Assembly: GCA_900540545.1 (NCBI GenBank) | Contig: UQGJ01000053.1 | Location: 1-18,282, forward strand | DNA from: an uncultured Eubacteriales bacterium | GTDB lineage: Bacteria; Bacillota; Clostridia; Oscillospirales; Oscillospiraceae | DNA: 18,282 nucleotides | Reading direction: 5' to 3' | Part shown: piece by piece, positions 14,012 through 18,282 of the stretch | How positions within the stretch are numbered: the stretch's first letter is position 1 | Layout: every line of letters starts with the position of its first letter | Made by a program: the position numbers and the translations under genes | The notes under the pieces: generated by a model | Seen by the model: only the letters and a program-made list of their open reading frames with translations | What the model was told of the DNA's origin: nothing | The model's database searches: none

Positions 14012-15735
14012 GCGGATTACAGGCATATACACCGGATCGAAACCGCTATTTCGCGGGGAAGCTGATGACGGCCCGGGACTTCGAGCTGGAACAGCGCTAT
14101 GGGAGCGGACGGCGCAGGCTGCTCAACCGCCTGCTCCACGGCGCGGGGGTGGCGGCGGGCCTGGGGGTCCTGGCGCTGGACGGACAGACCTTCTCGCTGG
14201 AGGCGGGGGTGGCCCTGGACGCCCTGGGCCGGGAGATCGTGGTGGCCGAGCCCTGCGCCCGCCGGCTGTCTTCGGTAGAGGGCTTTCAGGCGTGCGGGGA
14301 CGCGGCGTGGCTCTGCCTGCGCTACGCCGAGACGCCCAGGGAGGAGACCTTTTCCGCCGCCTGCGCCGACGTGGGGGGGCTGGAACGGGAGTACAACTGC
14401 GTCCGGGAGGGCTATGAGCTCTACGTGACCCCGGAGCCGCCGGAGCCCGCCGGACTGTGGGCGCTCTGGCGGCAGACGGTGACCCTCTACCAGGGGGAGG
14501 GCCTTCGCTTGAGCCTGACCCTGCCCCGGTACGCCGCGCCGGGGAGCGCGGTGACGGGGACTTTGCGGCTGGAAAAGCGGGGGCGGCCCGCTCCGGCCCA
14601 CTACCGGCTGACCCTGTCGGGCGACCTCTTCACCACGGCGGAGGTGGGGTTCGACGAGACAGAGGTGGGCTCGGACTGCGAGGACCAGCGGGAGGTGGTC
14701 CTGCGCTGCACCGCCACGGCCCCCGGCCCGGCCGCGCTGCGGGTGGGGGGGCTGTCCCTGGCCTGCGGGGCGGTGGACGAGACGCCGGAGGACTGCACGG
14801 CGGAGTTGGAAATCACCTCCGGGCCGGTGGCGGAGGCGGTGGCGGACGCCTATTACCGGCGGGACCTGTCCGCCGGGGAGGACGGGGCCATCTGTCTGGC
14901 GCGGCTCCGGCTGGCCTCCGACGGGACGGGCTACTTTATCCAGGGGGTGGAATGCGATCCTCTGGGCCAGCGGCTGGCGGGGACCGGGCTGCTCCAGCTG
15001 CTGCGGGACCTGCCCGACGGGGCGGGGGAGCCGGAGCGGGGGGCGGAGGCCTCCGTGGCCGAGGCGGCGGCGGGGCCGGCCCCGTCCCCAGGGCTGAGGA
15101 TGGCCACGGGGGTGGAAGCCGTCAGCCTGGGCTATGGGGCCAAGGCGGGCCGGGACTATGTTTCGGACGAGATCGTCCACGGCCTGGGCTACGGGAGCGT
15201 GGCGGTGGTGGCCGCCCTGGAGAACGAGGCGGTCCCCCTGTCCGGGGAGGAGGACCTTCTCTTCTTCGGGGAGCCGGGGATTTTCCGGGGGGAGCAGTTT
15301 CCACACACCCTGCCCAAGGTCCGGCTGGGGGCCATGGCGTCGCCAGGGCGGGGGACCCTGCGCCTGGGGGTCCATCTGATGGAAAAGACGGACCGGCAGA
15401 GCCTGCCGGTGCGCTGGTGGGCCTTCCGGGCGGAGGGCGAGGCCGCTCCGCCGCCCGCCGGAGCGGTGCGGGTCACGGTACGGGTGAGCCCTAACACGGT
15501 CACGGTAGAGCCCCTGGGCCAGGTGCGCTTTACCGCCATGGTGGAGGGGGACGCCGACCAGTCGGTCTGCTGGAGTGTGCCCGACCCGGAGGGGGGGAGC
15601 GTGGACCAGAACGGCGTCTACCTGGCCCCCGGAGGTGAGGGCGTGTTCGAGGTGGTGGCCCGGAGCGCGGGCCGAGAGGACCAATGCGGCTCGGCCTACG
15701 TGGTGGTGCATCAGGCGGAGGAGCCGGAGAACTGA
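14008..15735 (+). CDS. CIS baseplate accessory/fibre-like protein with Ig-like C-terminus
   Basis: The 575-residue protein starts with the pattern RNRYFAGKLMTARDFELEQR, then RRRLLNRLLHGAGVAAGLGV and ALDALGREIVV. I associate this pattern with a common but poorly understood protein class in CIS loci. The middle (about 150-300) is beta-rich and includes GSAVTGTLRLEKRG and a LTLSGDLFTTAEV segment. A loop rich in Ala/Glu/Gly (about 335-365) separates a further beta region (370-480). The C-terminal 85 residues (from about 487: VRVTVRVSPNTVTVEPLGQV, then VCWSVPDPEGGSVDQNGVY) look like a bacterial Ig-like (Big) domain. It follows the tail-I-like gene with ATGA coupling, so it is a good candidate for the fibre or receptor-binding part. 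That role is inferred. Confidence 0.8.
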   Translation: MSGLQAYTPDRNRYFAGKLMTARDFELEQRYGSGRRRLLNRLLHGAGVAAGLGVLALDGQTFSLEAGVALDALGREIVVAEPCARRLSSVEGFQACGDAAWLCLRYAETPREETFSAACADVGGLEREYNCVREGYELYVTPEPPEPAGLWALWRQTVTLYQGEGLRLSLTLPRYAAPGSAVTGTLRLEKRGRPAPAHYRLTLSGDLFTTAEVGFDETEVGSDCEDQREVVLRCTATAPGPAALRVGGLSLACGAVDETPEDCTAELEITSGPVAEAVADAYYRRDLSAGEDGAICLARLRLASDGTGYFIQGVECDPLGQRLAGTGLLQLLRDLPDGAGEPERGAEASVAEAAAGPAPSPGLRMATGVEAVSLGYGAKAGRDYVSDEIVHGLGYGSVAVVAALENEAVPLSGEEDLLFFGEPGIFRGEQFPHTLPKVRLGAMASPGRGTLRLGVHLMEKTDRQSLPVRWWAFRAEGEAAPPPAGAVRVTVRVSPNTVTVEPLGQVRFTAMVEGDADQSVCWSVPDPEGGSVDQNGVYLAPGGEGVFEVVARSAGREDQCGSAYVVVHQAEEPEN

Positions 15736-15752
15736 CGGCGGGAGGCGGAGGC

Positions 15753-16880
15753 ATGGCGGCGCTGTTTGAGTATGAGCTTTTGGGCACGGTCCGGGAGGGG
15801 GCGCGGGTCCAGGTCTATGACGCGGCCCGGAGCGGCGCGCCGGACCGGCGCTGGGTGGTGAGCGAGGTGGCGCTGGACGCGCAGAGCCAGACCCTGCTGC
15901 GGCAGAGCCTGGAGTGCCTGCGGGCGGGGCGCTGTCCCGCCCTGGAGGCGGTCTATACCCGGCGGGGGCGGTTCTATCTGGTCTGCGCCGCGCCGGAGGG
16001 TATGAGCCTGCGGGCCGCCCTGGAAAAGGGGCTGGACAAGACCCCGGCCACCCAGCGCTTCGCCCTGCTGCGGTCCATCCTGCTGGCGCTGTACGAGGCA
16101 CGGGGCCTGCCCTACCCCCTGGTGCTGGCCGCCGCCGGGCCGGAGCAGGTCCGGGTGGGGCGGGACGGGACGCCGGGGCTGTGCTTCGCCCTGACGGATG
16201 CGGCGCTGGCGGTCCCGCCGAAGGAGGCGGAGCGGGCCCTGTGCCGTGGGGGGGCGGGACTGCTCCGTCAGATGTTTCCCAGGGAGCTGGAGAACCGGGA
16301 GAACCGGGCCCTGCGGCTCATTGCGGGCAAGTGCGAGGCGGGGCTCTATCCCTCTCTCCCGGCCCTGGCCTGCGACCTGGCCAAGGTGCAGGAGGACTGC
16401 GCCCCGCCGGACTGGGACCGCTGGGCGGACCGGGCGTGGAAAGGGCTGGTGGGCCGCTTGGGGCGGCTCAAGGGGCTGGCGGTCCCGGCGGCGCTGGCGG
16501 CCGCCCTCTGCGCCGGGGCGGTGGTCCTCTCCCGAGGCGAGGTCCCGCCGGAGACGGGGGAGCCTTTTTTGATCGGGCATACGGTCTACGCCGCCGACCC
16601 GATGGCGCCCAGCGCTGCCAGTCTCGCGCCGGAAGAGCCGCCGGTTCCGGCGGAGCCGGAGCCGGGGCCCAAGGCCGTGACGGAGGACCCGGAGGGGTAC
16701 ACCGACCACGTGGTCCGCTCCGGCGAGGTGCTGGAGGAGGTATGCGACGGGTTTTACGGCGATGGGGCCTACGCCCCGGCGGTGGCCGCGTATAACGGGC
16801 TGGACCCGGAGACGCCCCTGGCCGCCGGGACTATCCTCAAGCTGCCGGAGCCGGCGGCGGAACAGGGGGAATCGAAATGA
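15753..16880 (+). CDS. Membrane pseudokinase with C-terminal LysM domain
   Basis: The ATG at 15753 has a GGAGG site; an in-frame start upstream lies inside the preceding gene. Residues 7-215 look like a Ser/Thr kinase fold without catalysis. YELLGTVREGARVQVYDA (7-24) aligns with a glycine loop, keeping one of three Gly. RFYLVCAAPEGMSLRAAL (73-90) matches the hinge, and CFALTDAALA (144-153) matches the DFG strand with Asp149-Ala-Ala. The beta-3 Lys and the HRD Asp are absent. Residues 241-260 are a membrane helix, 283-310 a Pro/Glu-rich linker, and 318-365 a LysM domain (VVRSGEVLEEVCDGFYGDG, then YNGLDPETPLAAGTILKLP). The expected topology puts the kinase fold inside and LysM outside on peptidoglycan. 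It shares ATGA with the next gene. A role in tethering or gating the CIS is inferred. Confidence 0.85.
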   Translation: MAALFEYELLGTVREGARVQVYDAARSGAPDRRWVVSEVALDAQSQTLLRQSLECLRAGRCPALEAVYTRRGRFYLVCAAPEGMSLRAALEKGLDKTPATQRFALLRSILLALYEARGLPYPLVLAAAGPEQVRVGRDGTPGLCFALTDAALAVPPKEAERALCRGGAGLLRQMFPRELENRENRALRLIAGKCEAGLYPSLPALACDLAKVQEDCAPPDWDRWADRAWKGLVGRLGRLKGLAVPAALAAALCAGAVVLSRGEVPPETGEPFLIGHTVYAADPMAPSAASLAPEEPPVPAEPEPGPKAVTEDPEGYTDHVVRSGEVLEEVCDGFYGDGAYAPAVAAYNGLDPETPLAAGTILKLPEPAAEQGESK

Positions 16881-18282
16881 AATGGATAAAAACGGCCCTC
16901 CTGCTGCTGGTCAGCGCCGCCCTGGGGCTGAGCCTGGGTGTCTGGCTGAACCGGGTGGAGCCGGGGGCGGTGGTGGAGCGCTGCTTCGACGCCGGGGGCG
17001 CATACTGCGTGCTGGCGGAGCGGGACGGCGAGACGCGGCTGCTCCGCTTCTCACCAAGCGGCGTTCTGCTGGGGGCTGTGGCGCTGGAGCGGACAGACGG
17101 CGGGGCGCGGGCGGACTACACGGCCCTGGCGGCGGACGGGCTGGGCAACCTCTACGTCCTGTGCCGCCGCAGCCAGGAGCTGGGCGGGGATGCGGGGCGG
17201 TTGGTGCTGTCCGAGACCGTGCGGATGTACGACGCCGCCCTGACCCGGCGGCGGGACGCCCTCACCCTGGACCACGGCGGGGGTCTGAACCAGCCGGTTC
17301 TCCGGCGGCTGGAGGCGCTGGGGGAGACGGTGTACGCCGTCTGCCTGTGGGGCGGACGGCTGGAGGTCCAGGCTGCCCGTGCGGCGGCAGGGGACGCGCC
17401 CTATCGGGTGGCATCCTATCCGCTTCCGGCGGGGGCGGAGCCGTCCGAGCTGGCCGTGGACGCCTCCGGGCGGGTCCTGTGGACCACTGCCCACGGTGGC
17501 CTGTATCTGGCGGAGCACGGGGTGGTCCGGGACCTGTCCGGTAGCTTGGGCGGCCCTGCCGTGCCGGCGGAATTCGGGGTGGACGACGGGGGGCGGCTGC
17601 GCTTTTTGGAGCGGTTGAGCGGAGTCAGCTACCGCGTGGAGGAAGGGCGGCTGGAGGAGGCCGACCCGCCGGAATGGACGCCGCCGGACACTTTGCGGGG
17701 GCCGCTGTTTCCCGACCTGGCTCTTCGGGCGGTGCTCTGCGGGCTGGCCGTGGGGGCCCTGCTGGGGGCCGCGTGGGCGCTGGTCCGCCGGACGCGGCGG
17801 GGGCGGCGGCTGCTGCCCGCCCTGCTGCGCCGCATGGGGGCCCTGTGCGCTGCGGCGGCGCTGCTGCTGACCCTGGCCCTGACGGCCATGGACCTGGCCC
17901 CGGCCAGGGACAGGGTGGAGGAAAAGCTGACCGGTCTGGCGGAGGACCTGGCCGCCAATCTGGCGGAGCAGGGGCTGGGCCGCACGGACCTACTGGCGGC
18001 CCGGGGCACGGAGACGGCCACCGGACTGGCCGCTGCGCTGGACCGGGCCGCCGGAGCCTGGACGGAGCAGACCGGGTGGGCCTGTACGGCGACTCTCTAC
18101 GACAGCAGGCGGCAGCGGTGGTTCCGGGCGCTGGACGGCGCGGGGACCGGGGATTTTGTGCCAGCGTCGGACGGGGCGCTGGACGCCGTCCTGGCGGGCG
18201 GGCCGGTCTTTTGGACGGACCGGGCGGCGCCCCGGCTCGCGACCTCAAGCTCGCCACCATTGAGCTTGAACATAGTCATCCT
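16877..18282 (+). CDS. Membrane sensor-like protein (3' partial)
   Basis: The ATG at 16877 overlaps the upstream stop (ATGA) and no stop occurs before the window ends, giving 468 codons. An uncleaved signal anchor (about 5-23) leads into roughly 250 extracytoplasmic residues. These carry repeated blade-like motifs (ALAADGLGNLYVL near 82, LAVDASGRVLWTT near 192, FGVDDGGRLRFLE near 233), suggesting a beta-propeller-like domain of the NHL type. Two more membrane helices (about 280-300 and 320-338) separate a basic loop. A helical stretch and a sensor-like domain with WTEQTGWACTATLYDS then follow. The layout resembles a receptor whose output domain lies beyond the edge. Coupling to the pseudokinase gene suggests a shared signalling or anchoring job. 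The last ~40 bases may be a misjoined end, so the final residues are doubtful. Confidence 0.75.
   Translation, partial: MKWIKTALLLLVSAALGLSLGVWLNRVEPGAVVERCFDAGGAYCVLAERDGETRLLRFSPSGVLLGAVALERTDGGARADYTALAADGLGNLYVLCRRSQELGGDAGRLVLSETVRMYDAALTRRRDALTLDHGGGLNQPVLRRLEALGETVYAVCLWGGRLEVQAARAAAGDAPYRVASYPLPAGAEPSELAVDASGRVLWTTAHGGLYLAEHGVVRDLSGSLGGPAVPAEFGVDDGGRLRFLERLSGVSYRVEEGRLEEADPPEWTPPDTLRGPLFPDLALRAVLCGLAVGALLGAAWALVRRTRRGRRLLPALLRRMGALCAAAALLLTLALTAMDLAPARDRVEEKLTGLAEDLAANLAEQGLGRTDLLAARGTETATGLAAALDRAAGAWTEQTGWACTATLYDSRRQRWFRALDGAGTGDFVPASDGALDAVLAGGPVFWTDRAAPRLATSSSPPLSLNIVI
18245..18269. repeat. Short inverted repeat at the right edge
   Basis: A perfect 8-base inverted repeat (TCAAGCTC and GAGCTTGA) surrounds a 9-base loop. 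It lies in the compositionally odd last ~45 bases. No T-run follows, so it is not a terminator. It may be an edge or assembly artefact. Confidence 0.35.

Noticed and set aside
3942..16254. G7 tracts at 3942-3948, 14373-14379 and 16248-16254 as phase-variation switches
   Set aside because: Runs of seven are expected by chance at this base composition, all three genes are intact, and the tracts are at no special position.

Overview
The window holds one GC-rich strand of 17 consecutive plus-strand genes, packed with 4- to 38-base overlaps or short gaps. It reads as a single operon for a contractile injection system (CIS), a phage-tail-like machine. No capsid, portal, terminase, lysis, integrase or replication gene is visible, so this looks like a dedicated CIS of the extracellular/intracellular CIS type (Afp/PVC-related) rather than a prophage. 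The GC-rich codon use, AGGAGG-type ribosome binding sites and a membrane protein with an extracytoplasmic LysM domain suit a high-GC Gram-positive. A gut Clostridia relative of Flavonifractor/Oscillospiraceae is my guess, at low confidence. Both window edges are partial genes, and the outermost ~40 bases at each end are compositionally unlike the rest, as at contig edges.  LAYOUT. 1-1172: a degenerate ABC-ATPase-like P-loop domain (open to the left edge) followed by an unrecognised charged 200-aa protein. 1212-3362: tail sheath and main tail tube. 3427-4478: a CPxCG assembly-chaperone-like protein, a 61-aa DUF6760-like protein and a second tube-like protein. 4488-5201: an Arg-rich coiled-coil protein of unknown function. 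5223-8233: baseplate hub, made of the CIS_tube adaptor, a gp27/gpD-like protein, a separate gp5/VgrG-like spike and the gp25-like wedge. 8246-14011: two baseplate-J-like wedge proteins (994 and 582 aa) and a tail-protein-I-like protein. 14008-15735: a baseplate accessory protein with a C-terminal Ig-like domain, the best fibre/receptor-binder candidate. 15753-end: a membrane-spanning pseudokinase with an external LysM domain, translationally coupled to a multi-pass sensor-like protein that runs off the right edge.  HOW IT FITS TOGETHER. Sheath, two tubes, adaptor, hub, spike and wedges make nearly a full contractile tail. The AAA+ ATPase, tail terminator/cap, PAAR tip and a classical tape measure are not visible and may lie outside. 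The most unusual part is the 3' end. A catalytically dead kinase fold joined through one membrane helix to a LysM domain, overlapping by ATGA with a membrane sensor, suggests that this CIS is tethered to or gated by the envelope. That recalls, by analogy only, the PpkA/PppA kinase-phosphatase control of type VI secretion and membrane-anchored CIS.
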